A stretch of 64,000 bases of DNA from Paramacrobiotus metropolitanus (lineage: Eukaryota; Tardigrada; Eutardigrada; Parachela; Macrobiotidae). The notes below the pieces were generated by a model that saw only the letters and a program-made list of their open reading frames with translations, ran no database searches and was not told the origin of the DNA. Numbering within the stretch: the first letter of the stretch is position 1; every line of letters begins with the position of its first letter. Both the position numbers and the translations under genes were made by a program. Positions 48,315 to 61,000 of this stretch are shown here, piece after piece. Where the stretch lies: positions 620,001 to 684,000 of the forward strand of contig NW_026570226.1 in assembly GCF_019649055.1 (NCBI RefSeq), in the 5' to 3' direction.

Positions 48315-50600
48315 GGTGAATGGATGAACTCCACAGGATATTTGTAAATCTCCACAAAAAATTTTATAAGAAACGTCGAAACTCGAAAGCTACGTTTTAA
48401 AAACAGCTGTGCAGAATGGTACGTGTGTTTGTGGCAAGCTTTTATAGTTTTATATATCGGGCCGCTTTTGTTATAATTCGTGTCGCTCGTGGGTCCGCCC
48501 TCCACCTTCTGCTGTATGACGAGTAGTGTATGCCTTGCTTGCGTGAATCATAATTTTTGTTGATTTTGTGGTTGATACTTATAGAGTAGCGTCTTGGCTC
48601 TGTATCTGTACACTCAACATTGATGATTAGAGTAGAAAATTAATCATTTTGAAATCATCATATAGGAAATATTATGTAAGTAGGAATGACTGTCACTATA
48701 ATGAGCAAATAATCATAAAATCTTTTTCGTATAAATATTGCATTTCACCAGTAGATAAGTTTTCCGAATTATTAATACTTAACTGTAATTATTACGATCT
48801 TCTTACACGATCGATGTTGAAGCATTCTGATTGATTACTGTGTCACGACCCGTATGCAGCGTATAAGCACTTAAAAACTTTCAGTACTATACAAACTGAT
48901 GAATGTTTATACGTTACAAATAATAAGTAGATGACGAGAAACCTAATTTACGAATAGGTTTTGAAGAAGCTGGAAGACCGCAATTACGAGTCCTAACGAG
49001 TGAGTCGCATCTTGCACCCAGAATAGTAGTAGCTCCTCAATGGACTATGGACCATGGTCAATCTTCGATTGTCCACGTAAAGTTTTTTTCCACCTAAATA
49101 GTAAATGGCTATACAAGTAAGTACCTTGATTCTCTCTAGAAAGTTATGTAATTATTGCAAACTTGTTATCGTTAATATCTAGGTGGCGCATTAATGCTAC
49201 CCGGTGTATCCCTACTGAGGTAAGTAATAAATTGAGTACCACGATTACATATTTATTTACTGTACTTAATAGCATTTACTGGATATGCGCACTCGTTTTA
49301 ATTAAAGCTCAAACTTGTACAAGCAACGGCATTTACTCATATCTATACACTGAAATTTCCAAAAACTAGGCATATTATTTTTGAGAAGGCAGTATATTTT
49401 CCGTGCTGTGCGTATTTTCACAATATCGGGGCACGACTCATAAGGTTTTGATAACAATGCTAACATAGCTTGCTTTTGCAGTTTTATTTCGGATCGTAAA
49501 CCACAAATTTTTTTCTTTAAGTGGCGGTGTTCTTGTGCCTTGTGTGCAGGGGCTTTTGCGCACTCCGGCAGATGACAAAAAAGAAAAAAGGTCAAGGTCT
49601 AACACCTGCAAGCCAGTCAAACATTCAGGTTGCGGACCCACGTATGGTATGTTAACTCAATTCATACAGTAGGAGCTAAGCATAAGCAGATTGCATTAGC
49701 CTTTTTCGGTTGCCAGTGTTTTGTAAAAACGTGCGATTCTTATTCTAATTACCATGTTTCAAATTTAAAACACTTACGATATGTCCTTACGTGCCTGCAA
49801 CTGCCATCCATATTTTATACCTTAACGTCTTTATCTCCATAAGTGCCTGGGCTACAATTTTATACATTCGTGATTAAATGGGAAAAAGCTTTAGAACTGT
49901 TAAGGTGAGAGTATTGTACAACGTACGGGACCGACTCGGTAGAGTATCCTTTACTGTTAACCCCGGATTACCTTTAGCCTCGATTTAAACTCGTGTATAA
50001 CGGCTGGTTGCATTAACAACACGTAGTGGAGAACATACATACAGTTAACACGCTGCTGTAGAATTACAGTTTTTTTATATTTTTTATACATATTTTTTTA
50101 TGCATATTTGTGATCGTACGAGTAAGTACCGCACTGCTTGTACTCAAGAACGGTGACATTGGTGAATGGTTTTTAATTTTATGCCTGCGCGGGACAACTC
50201 GGAGCATAGAGTACCATGTTCAGAAAAATGCAAACAATCTCACGCATTATGGAGCCACTGAGCGTTTTTTCTGGTAATCAGCTTGAGCAAAAACATGCAG
50301 AGAATTAAACAGCTTTGGTGATTCCCCAATTACCCTACGAGCGCTATTCCGGCTGCTTACTGGAATGTTGCTAGCTTGCTACAGAGCATTAGTAAAAGGA
50401 CATAGATTCTGCATTGATCCTATATGAAGTTGTTATAATTCCATTTCAAATCGACACTTTTTTTTATTTAAGAAGATTGTCCCATTAATGCCAACGACGA
50501 GCGACGGTGGTCGTCAAAATTCAGGTTGATCATGGACTAAAAAGCGACAGCACATATCATCGCGCCCGTGAGCAAGCGACGGCAGCTCCTGTTATATATC
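48315..50600. other. divergent intergenic region, DUF4139 gene / CHPF
   Basis: No exon is supported. A leucine- and lysine-rich open frame on the minus strand at 49302-49595 is the only coding-like stretch and is treated as unproven. AT-rich words and short T-runs are frequent. The promoters of both flanking genes should be here. Confidence 0.5.
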
Positions 50601-53330
50601 ATGGCCGGTCTGCGGTTTGAATCACTTCGCCGACTCTGGCAGCGACATCCCGAAATCCTGGTTGGATTCTGTTTGGGGATCACGTGTGGGATTTATCATT
50701 GCATGGACAATCTCACCACCGGATCGCCTGTGCCATGTCACACGCCGACCAATGGCAAGGAATCCGGCTTGCCGAAAGCGCTACACTCTGTTGATGATGA
50801 TTACGATCCCGTTATACTTTATTCAGAGATGAAATCCTCTCCGGAAGTTCAGCCGGCATACATCCCAGCCCGACCGCGCTATTATTCATCTGAGCTGGGA
50901 ATTCATGAACCGCTTTTCGTGGCTATTAGTAGCAGTGTGTCTACTCTATCTTCTCTAGGAATAGCGTTGAACCAAACATCCGCGGCATATTTGCCGCGGC
51001 TAAGCTTTTTTATCAACACTGCTTCGGAACCCCAGCTGCAGTCGTATCAGAACTTATCCATGCATGTTGTACAGATTTCGGACGCCGGAGTTAGGGTCAA
51101 ACCTTTGTCGATTGTTCAATTTCTCATCAATAATCAGTATATCGACAATTATGATTGGTTTTTTATTGTGCCGGATTCAACGTACATTCGAGCGAAAAAA
51201 CTGATGGAGTATGTGCGGAAGACGAGCGCCGGACATGATAATTATATTGGCGAAATGGCAAAAAAGGATTCGCCATCGTTTTGTCTGTTCGAATCTGGAG
51301 TGCTTTTGAGTCAGAGCGTCATGAAACGAATTTCAGAAACACTGCCGTCTTGTATGGAAGACGCGGATAGTGACCCAACGGCTGCAGTTGGCAAATGCGT
51401 GGAAAAGGCCACAAATCTTCATTGTAATGACAATTATGTAAGTGGCAGAACCAAATATACCATGAAATTAAATTTGTTAAGAACACTGAGTGATAATCTT
51501 TTGCTAATTTGCCGCATAACGTCATGCCTTTTTTATGCATAAAGCTGCGTAATTAAGTAGGTGATACTACTTTAACTGTGCAATTTGAGACAGTTTTTCT
51601 GTAATCGGTCGGTATTGTGAAATGCCGAAATGCTTACGCTGTTTAATGTATTATGCAAATATATGCTGGAAATGCTTGTTCTTTTGCCGCAGTGGACTGG
51701 GGAATTTTCGTCGCTTTCTTTAAGTGCGTTCATAAATCACTGCGTAATCTGCAAAATACTATATCTGTACTTCTAGCTAAATCAGCCGTTTGAATTTCAT
51801 TATCAGGGTCAGGCTTTCTCCGGCTACCGCATAAACGAAAAGCAATCTTTGGCCGATCAAGATAATACCGCGCAGCTAATCGAATCATCTGAACCTATCC
51901 GTTCCGCGGTGACTGTTTATCCACTGACTGCACCCGAACACTTTTTCCGGCTGCATTTGGAATTGAACCGCAACGAAATATCCGAACTGACCAGCGTAAT
52001 CGAAGATCTCCAGGATGATATTGTCAAACAGAGCCCGAGCACACCCAGCCAGGGCCGTGATCTTCAGTGGCCGATTGGTAGCAACCATCCGTCGTTGGCG
52101 AAAAATCGTTTCGATTTGGTGGAATGGACGTATTTCAATTCCACACACCTTTTTCGACCCGATGACTTCCAAGTAACAGAAAAACTATGTGGAGCAAATG
52201 TAAAAGACATTGAGCAGCTTACTGCAGATTTGGCTAAGAAAATGGAGGAGATGCATTCTCATGAAAATATTAAATTCGTGAAGTTGTTACATGGCTACAG
52301 AAAATTTGATCCCACTCGTGGCATGGAATATCTACTGGATTTGATCTTCCAGGCTGAAGGTGACGACACCGGCTCTGAAGGGAAAATTATTAAAAAGCGT
52401 ATTCGAATGCTTAAAGCACTAGGGAAGATGGAAGTTGTCGGGATGCCATTCGTTACCGAAGCAACCCGTGTGCATGTCGTGTTACCGGTCAATCCAGCAG
52501 AAGTTAATGCGTCCCTTATTTTTCTGGAGCGTTTTTCTCGCCATTTGCTGGAAGAGCAAGAAAATGTTTTTCTCATGATGGTTTTTATTTACGGTCCAAA
52601 CGATCCCGGAAAAGGCGATCCCAACGATGCTTTTCTGGTTGTTAAACAAGAAGCCAAGCAAATTGAAAAGCGATTCAACAAGTTACTGGGCACACGTTTA
52701 GGCTGGGTCAGTATTCGTAATCCTTTGAAAGCTCCTCCGTCCGATTTCGCTGTAATGGATTTGGTCTCCAAGAAATTTTCGAAGGATTCCATAATTTTGC
52801 GGACCAGTTTCCAAGCACTGTTGAATGGAGAATTCCTTAACCGGGTACGACTATCCACCATTGCCGGCACTCAGGTGTATTTCCCAATACCAGTTGCACA
52901 ATACAATGAAAATTTTATTCCCAAGAATATGCGATCGTTTTCGGAAACATTTGACGTGAAACGCCAGGTGGGATACTTCGATAAAGATTCAACGGAAACT
53001 GCTGCTTTTTATATTATGGATTACACCAGTGCACGAAAGGGTGTACTTGATGCATGGCCTCTTATCCTTGCCGATCGAGACCTGGGAAAAGAATCTCCAC
53101 GACCTTACCGAGAAGGTCTGGCTTACAATTTGTTTACGTTGTTTATCGGAAGTGATCTACATGTTTTTCGAGGCATAGAGCCTATGCTTAAGATCAAATT
53201 CTCCATCAAGGACTGTGATACTCACGCATTACATGCAAATCAGCATGAATATGACATTTGCGTAAAACGACAGCATGAAAGCCTAGCGGGAAAGCAGCAG
53301 CTAGCATTGTCTGTGCTGACAGATGTTTGA
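50601..53330 (+). CDS. CHPF: chondroitin polymerizing factor
   Basis: Two exons, 50601-51437 and 51807-53330, give 786 residues, close to the 775 of human CHPF. The start is the first ATG in the frame. A short cytosolic N-terminus and a hydrophobic signal anchor (about residues 17-32) make it a type II Golgi membrane protein. The fringe-like half has the conserved YYSSELGIHEPLFVAI and YDWFFIVPDSTY segments. The second half has VKLLHGYRKFDPTRGMEYLLD, PFVTEATRVHVVLP, MDLVSKKFSKDS, EFLNRVR and DLHVFRGIEP, all in the order seen in CHPF. The DxD metal site expected in active chondroitin synthases is VPDSTY in the first half and is not evident in the second. The protein is therefore more likely the non-catalytic partner that supports chain polymerisation by a chondroitin synthase. 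No such synthase gene is in the window. Confidence 0.93.
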
Positions 53331-53957
53331 ATGTAGAATACAAACCAAAATACTGAGCAAATATTTTGTTGGATAAAAGCAAATGTTCTAAAATGGAGCT
53401 TAAACTCCCACTTCTGTTTCATCGGATTTTGTTGAAAAGGTCACGTGTTATACGTAATTCCCGAATTCGGTAAACGATTATGAACAAACACTGATGTATC
53501 GTGCAACTGCCTCAATGTGGTTTGCTTTCTTGCAGTTAGAGTTAAACAGCACAGCAGCTGGCGGACAAACCATTATTAGGAATACGCAGTGATTTTGAAA
53601 AGAAGACGTTAGTTTTTATCGTAACTGTTGATTTTATTTTTTTATTTCAGCCAAGCGGTATTTTCGTTATACTGCACAAAGACAATTACATAAACATGTA
53701 AGAAGAAGCGTCGCACCGATATAGTAAACACGAATATGCCCAGTTTTTGTCATACTGCCCAACCTACCTAGCAAAGAAAAGGTATGTAAAGAATAACTAC
53801 CTAGGTATGTAAAGAATAACTGCATTTAGAAATGTTATTTTAATGCAGCTGTAGTGAAAATGATTGCTTTAATATTGTACACTTTGTTGTGCAATGTATG
53901 TACTATCAATCCATAAACCTGTGCCTCGTTAGAATCAGTAATCAGATTGACTAGACT
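53331..53957. other. convergent 3' region, CHPF / small secreted protein
   Basis: This holds the 3' UTRs of the two convergent genes. The segment GGTATGTAAAGAATAACT is duplicated around 53779-53825. I see no exon. Confidence 0.5.
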
Positions 53958-54577
53958 TTATTCTTCGATAATGACTCTCTTGATTTCGTCCCGTAAATCG
54001 GTTAACCATCTGGCGTATCGGATGAGATTCAGCAAATCCTGGCCTTCGGAAACACCGAGGCACATGTTCAACCCGATCTGAGCAAACGTGGGTCCCTTCA
54101 AACAAGTCGCTGTTGCGGCTCCGTAGTCCTTGTTCATCTGATAACACAGTTGCCAGATTCGCTGCATGCGGTAGATTTGTTGCCTACAAACAGCTTCCGA
54201 TGCACGTTTGTTACGAACGTGCAGTGGTCTGTTGTTATCAGCAATACTGTCCTCAAATCCAAATGGTTGTGCCAACTGCGCAATTTCCTGCAGTGACCTT
54301 TCAAGCTTGTATAATTTGTAGTGAAATACATAACCAGTATTGCGTATGTGATCGTGGTGACAAATTAATGAGCACTCTTTAACTAGCTATCAGCTGCTTT
54401 AAGTGTTTTACGAAAATTTCTTGACCTTTCACTATCATTAACACTTACGGCAGTGTACTCCTTCTGACTGCTAGGCAGCTTGTCTTCCACTGATTCAATG
54501 TCCTGCACCAAAATACAGAGAACGAAGCAGCAGAGCACTGCAAGCTTAAGGGTTGCAATGCTATTGTGAAAAAACAT
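53958..54577 (-). CDS. small secreted cysteine-containing protein, unrecognised
   Basis: Two exons on the minus strand, 54577-54449 and 54287-53958, join in phase 0 through a GTAAGT donor and a CACTGCAG acceptor into a 152-residue protein. Residues 1-30 are a clear signal peptide (hydrophobic run LKLAVLCCFVLCILV). The mature part has a basic Asn-Lys-Arg site before four cysteines (AVC, QLC, ATC, NMC), followed by a helical, charged C-terminus ending in Glu-Glu. No transmembrane segment is seen in the mature protein. I do not recognise the family. A secreted helical effector, a prohormone or a lineage-specific venom- or cuticle-type protein would all fit. The signal peptide, the exact splice phase and a long open second exon support a real gene. 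Confidence 0.7.
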
Positions 54578-55747
54578 TTTTCGTTTGCTGTACGGAAAAG
54601 CGCTTTAAAGACTGTTCCTATTAACGTTAGTCCAGTTGTCGGTTTCCTGTAGCCCAGTTGTTGTATTTATATCCATTTCTTACCCCCTAGGATATACGAA
54701 ACTCTTTGTACGTATTCCGTGCAGGATATGGCATTACGCCACACTTTTACGACATAATTCTTTATTTTGGTTTTGGCATCTTTTTGGGACCGGCAAACAC
54801 ATTTTATCAAACCTTTAGCGGCGGCTGTCCAGTTTTACTGTTAGCATTTCAAAATAGGTGTGATCATTTTGCGTTATTTAAGAAGTTGAGTGCTTTGTAA
54901 TCAGTACGTAGCCGAAAACCAGAATTTTTTATTAGCAATGGAGGCGTTGGTTAATGCGGCTGCGATAACTTTAATACTGTAATTTCCTGAAAGTCTCTTC
55001 ATCGATGGTGGCGGTAGAGTTGTATGTCATTGTAAGTTACAAGGTCAGGCTTATAATTATTTGCATTGCAGTCAGCTGTTTTTCAGCTGCTACCTGGTAA
55101 AGTAGGGGCCGTGCTTCAAGCTTTCATCATTAGAGTTTTTTAATGCAATAAAATGTCGTCAAACAGGTAAAAGTATGGCATTTATGTTGTTTTTTGGTGC
55201 CTTAGACACCTCGATTTTCTTCGGTAATACTAGTTGAGGAACGAATCGGTTATCCGGTGCTTGCCTGGATACTCGCGAGGTTATAGTTTCCGGCAAAATT
55301 CAGTTGCAGAAATTGGAACTAGGTTGATTGATGATGAAAAGTACTTGCTGAACTGCCATGGTATTGTTTTGATCTTTGATAATGTAAGATTTATTTAATA
55401 CATGCGCAACGTTGATCCGTTGCGGGCGCCGAACAATGCTTTTATTACAAACAATATCTAATTACAAACTGTTACATTTATTTTAATACGTAAGCAAAAT
55501 CAATCTGTTGCAACTGCATTAATTACATAAAATACACATGGCAGCTGGTCACTTCTCGACCGGCTTCGATATGCCAAAGGAACAATCATATGAGTGGTTG
55601 AATATCTTAAAGTTTTTAGTATTTTAGAAATAAAGTTTTGTGCATGCAAAAGAATAAAAAAACAAGGTTATACACAGATACATAAACAATGCAAATCAAA
55701 GGCACTCTTTCCTATTGTGCAAATACTTTTCCCAGAGTGAGCAAAAC
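54578..55747. other. intergenic region left of the GPCR tail exons
   Basis: Upstream region of the small secreted gene. Nothing coding is supported, and the open frame at 54636-54900 on the plus strand has no recognisable features. Confidence 0.45.
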
Positions 55748-55870
55748 TTAGGCGAAAGTCGAGGCTGTAGAATCTCTGTAGCTGTTATCATTACGATATT
55801 TCAGGGATTCTTGAAATTGGCTGCCGCGTCGAATAGTTGATGGTGAGCTGGATGAATTAGCATACTTCAT
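55748..55870 (-). CDS. possible alternative last exon of the family B GPCR (C-tail)
   Basis: After a TTATTTACAG acceptor an open stretch of 40 codons runs to a stop. It is hydrophilic and rich in Ser, Thr, Arg and Tyr (SSSSPSTIRRGSQFQ, ending DSTASTFA), as GPCR tails often are. It begins in phase 0, matching the phase-0 donor of the exon at 57522-57608. There is no transcript evidence. Confidence 0.4.
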   Translation of the reverse strand: MKYANSSSSPSTIRRGSQFQESLKYRNDNSYRDSTASTFA

Positions 55871-57521
55871 CTGTAAATAAATTAACCATTTTGAATCTGG
55901 TAATGTTATGTGCACAGTGCAAGCGTGCAAGCGTCAACGGATCACAAATTAACACACTTAATAACAACAACAGTTTAATTATAACGCATGTGTGCCATAA
56001 ACAAAATAAAGTGGTATGTATAACAATTACAAACACCTTATGTTTTGTTTTGAAGTTCGCAATTCTGATAATTTTAAGAAAATTTTTTTATTAGTTTACG
56101 GGATATACTTACATTTATTACCATGCTGCTGTAATAAATATTTTATTTAGAGGATATCATAATTATGTAATAATAAATTTAGAGTGCGAGGGTGCAGTGT
56201 GCAGGAATGGCGGATGTGTGTACCATGGCTCGCAGTTTAATTTAATTTCCGCAGCTGGTTGTTTTAAGCAAATCTTTTTATGCGTTATAAACGTTAATAT
56301 GAATAGGAAATAAATTCAAATAATCCATAAAGGTTGAAAAATATTTTGCAGCATTATATGCTTTGGTGTAGCTCAGATACTAGTATTACTTATTACTGCC
56401 TGACATGCATTGTGCTCTTGACAGACAGGGTGCTCAAAGTATCGAGGCAGGGGTGTGCAAACCTAAACAGTACAGTCATCTGTAAATTAATGATGTGTGA
56501 ATATCAAAATTAAAAAAAATGTTTTTGATTTTACAAATTTTGTGCATAGGCAATTGCAAACACAGTCAGGTGCGCGGCGGCAATTTGAATAACCGGTGCA
56601 CTGAACAATCTCTTTCAGCTCAACAACTCTTTTTCAAAACTCACCTTCAGACGCATCTGCATAGACTGATCATGGTTTAATCTCAGCTAAAAACGTTTAA
56701 CATAACAATTATAATATAAGTAGAATATTGTATATGATGCTCCACACATGCCAACGTAGAAGCCCATCCGGAAACAAAAGCATTAAGTGTACCCGCGAAA
56801 TAATTGGACCGCGGACGCGTAAAGTAACGTCGATTAATTACCGTAGTGCAGTGGATACAGGTAACTTTGTTAACCATTACAAAACTTCACCACCAAACCG
56901 GGTAATCTTAAACTGTGAGTTATCACATTTTATTAAGCTACATAACTATTAGTATCTGAGCTTAAATTTTTGCACCCGTGCTGCCATTTTGGTGCTGGCG
57001 TAGCGTGCCGTTGAAAAATCTAATGGCTCAAGTCTCGCTTTTTATTTTTCGCGCTATACACTTATGCTCTTGTTTCCGAATGAGCTAGTATAAACCGCTA
57101 TCCTACTAAAAAAACTAATTTTTCTTATTTTTTGAAGCAACCAAACCGAAAATTGATGCATTCGAACTGTAGGTGTCTGACACGGTGACATCACTACGCG
57201 TACGCACTACAAAAATGGAATGCTCGCCCTAGTAGAAGGCGGCTCACCTTTACCCCCAGTTTTATCAAACCTGTTTTGTATTTAGCGCTTTAATTTTTTG
57301 AAGTACAAACACCTTGGCTGACTGCGCAATAGATCGAGCTAGGTGTGCCAAAAATTTCTGGCAACGAAAAACTGCGATTTCTATTAAACTGACTCCGAAA
57401 GTCCGTCACGTGGGCTGTCCGGAAAAAGGTCACGGCACAACACCATACCGTCGCGTTTCTTTTGCTTGGCTATGATTAAGACTTAAAGATTACGGTTATA
57501 ATATGGATATGCATGACATAC

Positions 57522-57608
57522 CGATGAGGTTGCCAGAGAGGAGCGGTGCCTGTTTAAAACGTAACTTTCCCTGCGAGTCCGGATCTGCCGTTTACTGAGG
57601 TCCATGAC
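57522..57608 (-). CDS. possible alternative tail exon of the family B GPCR
   Basis: An 87-base stretch bounded by a TTCTTCAG acceptor and a GTATGT donor encodes 29 residues, VMDLSKRQIRTRRESY onward, in phase 0. It would attach to a donor GTACGG at 58222 directly after the NGE of the conserved FFNGEV motif, where I recall an intron in other family B receptors. The basic residues just after helix 7 fit a helix-8 region. Confidence 0.42.
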
Positions 57609-58042
57609 CTGAAGAATAATTGAAACAGGATGAGGAATATCCGTCCGACGGAAACTGCATCCATGCAGGAAAACTTCAGCCAAGTGCCTGAGGGCTGGAC
57701 CATGCACAGGCGCACAGTAAATAAGTCACCAGACGATATCGTTAGGCGTATGTTGACATTCACAAAAGCAGTTTCTCTTTATTGGTTAATTAAGGTTCCA
57801 GTCATTTGCAGTACAAGCTCAACGTTCAAGTCTAACACTGCATGCAACATAAAACAAAATTTCATTGTCAAAAATATCATATCATGATGCATATGTACGC
57901 GGGCGAACCATAAATACCGCAGTGACCAATATCTGCCGGTAATATGTAGCAGCCGCATTGCACATTAGCACTTGTCGATATTATAAAGCATGCAAAAACA
58001 ATAATAATAATGAGCAATAAGAAGTACGGCATTAATAAATAA

Positions 58043-61000
58043 TCACAGTTCGTTGACATCCGTTATATCTGTAAGAATGTCACTGTTGTTGCGGTGCTTG
58101 TAGTGGTCATGCATTTGATGCGCGTTACTTTCACGATCTCGAGCTCGATAATGTCCAGATAGGAACGGGACTTCATGCATTGACATATACTGCTTTGCGG
58201 AACGCTTGAGCACTTCCCGTACCTCGCCATTGAAGAAGCAAAAGATCAGCGCCACAAACAGGCCCTGAAATCAGCACCACAGAATTGAAATTTACGAGTG
58301 CAAAAATTGCTAGGTCATGGCTTCATCGCATCTCGAAAATATCTATATGGAAGAAAATATTGTGTACGATCAATCGGTGGTACCTTAATCACTTATCACT
58401 ACACTGGGTAAAAAACAGACTTTTGGAATTGAGGATCCCAGATTAATACAGTGACTGTCATCTGTGACTGGATGCACAAATAAAACAAAATTTCAATGTT
58501 TACCTTAAATATGACATTATGCAGTACACGTTTGTAAAACGTAAGACTTGCTTTATGTGACCGAGAGCATTGCTAAACAATGTAGGACATTATATATTGT
58601 TGAACTTATACACGTAGAGATGATTACAAGTGCTCTGAAGAAATGCTAAAATGTATGATAAAAAAATCAAAAAATGTTTTTATTGAAATGGCACTCGCAT
58701 GCCTCGGGAAATGCAAACAAACAAAATGTAAATCCATCAATGGAACCGCAAAACAGAAATGTATACCCTGACTACAGATATTTGTTTACCTGAAGCGATG
58801 TGCATATTGCCGACGCTATATCGTAAGCAAAGATAAAATGTCGCGCACTCTCGTCTGGTCGGAACGGAAATAGGATGTACTGCAATCCTAACAATGGCAC
58901 GAGGATAAGCGTAGCGCGGACGGCTTTTCTTGTATGATGATCTTCACGGGAATTTGTCGCACGCATTTTCGTAATCAATACCCTCACAATATTGCACAAA
59001 AAGATGAGATTAGCCTGCAAAGCAAAACGGAAACGCTGTATCCCTTTGAATCACGTAAAAAGTCACTCTTTTCCCCACTGTTCGTGTTATTTATATCCGC
59101 TTACAACAAGAGATATTATTACAGGAACCGCTAAAATATATAGATATTTTCCCGCCGAGATCCAGCAATTCTTATTCTCGAGGGGATCCAGCGCTCGCAC
59201 GATGGCATACACAAAAGCCGGTATCACCGGTAAGCCCCTGTGGATATTAACACGAGGTGTGAAATAGTGTACCTACATGCCGTGTCAATAAGAGTTTTGC
59301 AAACTAAATAGATTATGCCATTTACTCCGCTCGCTAAGATGGGCTCAGTTTTGCAAAGTTATTATAGCAGTATTATTTATTTAATTTAATGGACAAATAA
59401 AATCGTGTGGGAGAAATATTGTATATGCACATACTGTTAATAATGCACATGCTGTATGACTGCCTGGTCATATAATTGGTAATAGTAAATTAATCTGTAT
59501 TTTGAAAGCTTATTTTCTTTCATATTCGCTTACCATCCAATGGCGTAAAATGCTTTCATTAAGATTTCCGTTTTTGCGAACGCCACCACCAGAACGGTAT
59601 GCAAGTAAAATCCTAAAGAAGGTAACATCAGCACTATAGGACACAACATTATAAGTGCCTAGCTAAAAAGTCTAGTTTCCATTTTCGTACCTTCACAAAA
59701 CATCCAGAAATAATTACACACCAGGATGTATCTGATAAAAGTGTGGAACAGTCGGCAAGCCCACTGCAAAAAAAATACAGTCAATGGTAACGTAACGCAT
59801 ACGCAGCGTACACTTTCCATTAGCAAGCGGAAAATCTTTTTGTCACATTAATATTGATTAATTCCCTGTGCCAAGCCATCTGGTTAGACTTGGATAGGAG
59901 GAATTAATCCGCAGTCTCACGAGATTAGTTCTCCATCAAATTATTTTATTGACTGACAAGAATGACAGCATTCTGCACGTTTATTTCAGCCTGCAATACG
60001 TTTATTGCGTGAGATATGCAATTGTGCCTCTTTTCATATACGGAGGTCAGTCGAATTTAAAGTTAAGAAAGACCTATCGAATGCAAATTCCTTCATAATT
60101 TCAGGTGCATAAGTGCCACAAAATTATAAAACTGAAAGATTTATAGAAAGATAAAGGAGTCTTTCATCGATAATAGAAATTAGTCTTTAATCGTTAATGG
60201 CAACACTAAACAACTTCATGAGCGCGATATGCTTTTACGTAGATGCGCATATTGCAGTATCAAAAATCGATATTCTGCTTCTTCAGCAGTAACGCTTATT
60301 ATTTTCTATTTTAGTACAATTTTAAAAAGCATGTTTTAATGTTTTCCGAAAACAGACTCTCCTCAAATAACAAAACTTCCATATAAAGGTTTCTGTGGTT
60401 TTTTAAAGACGACACCATTAAAGATTAATTATAAAGTGTACCCCATTTTCCTTGAGCCTGTCCGGATATGGTGGAATAACATTGTCATGGATAATCCAGA
60501 CAATATTGTGGATGATGAAGGAGACAAAAAGATGCTTGTGAATAGTTATGCGTGTGCAACTTAGCTGGCGGAAGTAGAAGAAAATGAAGAGGGATGCCAG
60601 GAGGAACACTAGGGAGACCGAGTAGCCTATCACGTAGATGAGATTGATAGTTTGCTGTCTCTGAAAATAACCCGGTCAGTATGCATACGGAATTGTTGTA
60701 GATATCCTATGATAATCTGAAACACTTAAGGCGACATGCGGCGCCACTCAACGAGAATGTTTTGATCTAATTCCACAATTATGCAAGATGGCTTTACTTT
60801 GTCCACGCCCATTTTATTACTACGCCGCTGCATGGTGTGTTTGATTTTATTTCAGGTTCCTGCCGCAACCGTCTTCCGGTCATTGGCTTTGCGAAAAGTC
60901 ATCTTATTAATTAAATTCAGTCTATATAATTAAGACAACCACAACAACCAATTTCGTTGAACAAACTTCGATCGAATTATAGACTTTATTTAATAAAGAA

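Noticed and set aside
56179-56240. EGF-like cysteine pattern on the plus strand
   Set aside because: Only one C-x4-C-x4-C segment is present, without the remaining cysteines or supported splice sites. It is probably chance.
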